Below, piece by piece: positions 63,493-64,000 of a stretch of DNA of 64,000 bases. The stretch comes from Serilophus lunatus (lineage: Eukaryota; Chordata; Aves; Passeriformes; Eurylaimidae). The notes beneath the pieces are model-generated. The model was not told the DNA's origin. It did not search any database and saw nothing but the letters and a program-made list of their open reading frames with translations. How positions within the stretch are numbered: position 1 is the stretch's first letter; every line of letters begins with the position of its first letter. The position numbers and the translations under genes were made by a program. The stretch lies in the NCBI GenBank assembly GCA_013399895.1, contig VXBA01000723.1:895097-959096 (forward strand), written 5' to 3'.

Positions 63493-64000
63493 AGAACTGA
63501 ACCCAGCATGATGTAATAAAGTGAACACAAGAAAACCTGAAAGAGCTACTAAATGAAAAATTATTAAGAAATTCTCTGAAGGTTATTGTCAGAAATATTA
63601 ACTTTCTGTGATAGAAGTGCAAAATTTATGCTCCTGTAGTTCAATCTTGCCTGTCTTAAGTTTAGGAAATTTTAGCTATATGTCCAAAGTCTTTGTTGGC
63701 TGGTAGTCTTATGAATTTGTTTTGGGTTTATGTGATGAAATGCATGCCTGCGCCTTGTTTTCAATGAATACCTTGAAATAAATATGATCATATCACAAAA
63801 GCAGGTGAGTGAATCACTCGGTCCTGCTGAATTCCAGTCTTGTGAACACTCCCAGTAGCATACACTGGTCAGACTGCTATAATTCGGCTGTCACCTACAG
63901 CCAGTCTCAAAAAATATTTCTTCACAGTTTTTTTGGTAAATACTTTACAATGCTCTGAATCTGTCATTTGAAATAAAGAAAGTTATGCACAAATATTAAC

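Larger units (their letters stand above)
36601..64000 (+). other. IMMP2L: IMMP2L intron (5' part) downstream of the exon
   Basis: At least 27.4 kb of intron. The expected final exon, encoding the conserved C-terminal region after GPV, is not found before the window ends. The content is AT-rich unique sequence with CR1 fragments clustered at 43 kb, 53-55 kb and 61-63.5 kb. No nested gene is visible on either strand. In other vertebrates LRRN3 lies inside an IMMP2L intron, but nothing like a leucine-rich repeat frame appears here. Confidence 0.8.

Noticed and set aside
1..64000. CRISPR arrays, prokaryotic operons, toxin-antitoxin or phage modules
   Set aside because: No regularly spaced direct repeats and no dense long frames. 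Base composition, the spliced exon and the CR1/LTR content show vertebrate nuclear DNA.

Overview
The window is AT-rich vertebrate nuclear DNA, almost entirely intron. Three things point to a bird, and probably a passerine: many CR1 retroposon fragments, an LTR of a type I know from bird genomes, and one SINE with a tRNA-Ile head joined to a CR1-type tail, the architecture described for passerine SINEs. I see no bacterial, phage or plasmid gene, no CRISPR array and no operon structure. The sequence contains one N (position 2987).

One coding exon can be supported, at 36498-36600 on the + strand. It is an internal exon of IMMP2L, the catalytic subunit 2 of the inner mitochondrial membrane peptidase. 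It carries the conserved signal-peptidase block GDHHGHSFDSNAFGPV, an intact frame, a polypyrimidine-AG acceptor and a GTAAGT donor. Positions 1-36497 are therefore the 3' part of the preceding IMMP2L intron, and 36601-64000 the 5' part of the next. IMMP2L is known for a small protein spread over very large introns, which fits a single exon in 64 kb.

Layout of the upstream intron: AT-rich unique sequence with small tandem repeats; the tRNA-Ile/CR1 SINE at about 4044-4184; a CR1 3' tail (- strand) at 11529-11645; a CR1 reverse-transcriptase fragment (+) at 12645-12866; a 1 kb CR1 (+) at 15000-16038; a CR1 tail (+) at 18083-18150; an older amniote-type CR1 (+) at 23990-24285; a CR1 (-) at 27958-28517 that abuts a truncated LTR (-) at 28518-28993; and a nearly complete LTR (+) at 32598-33784. 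The two LTR copies share about 460 bp of almost identical sequence in opposite orientation, about 4.3 kb apart.

Layout of the downstream intron: a CR1 (+) carrying a TTTA microsatellite at 43075-43430; T-rich tracts near 50.1-50.4 kb; a CR1 3' end at 53048-53325 and a CR1 tail at 53885-53962 (both +); a CR1 (-) at about 54260-55175; CR1 pieces (+) at 61313-61612 and 62770-62940; and a CR1 piece (-) at 63255-63492. All are broken and none encodes a working protein.

I found no undescribed biological system. The observations most worth a second look are the tRNA-Ile/CR1 SINE, the inverted LTR pair with a 10-bp mirrored junction motif, and the degenerate tandem repeats inside the LTR. Repeat identifications rest on resemblance remembered from known families, not on a database search.
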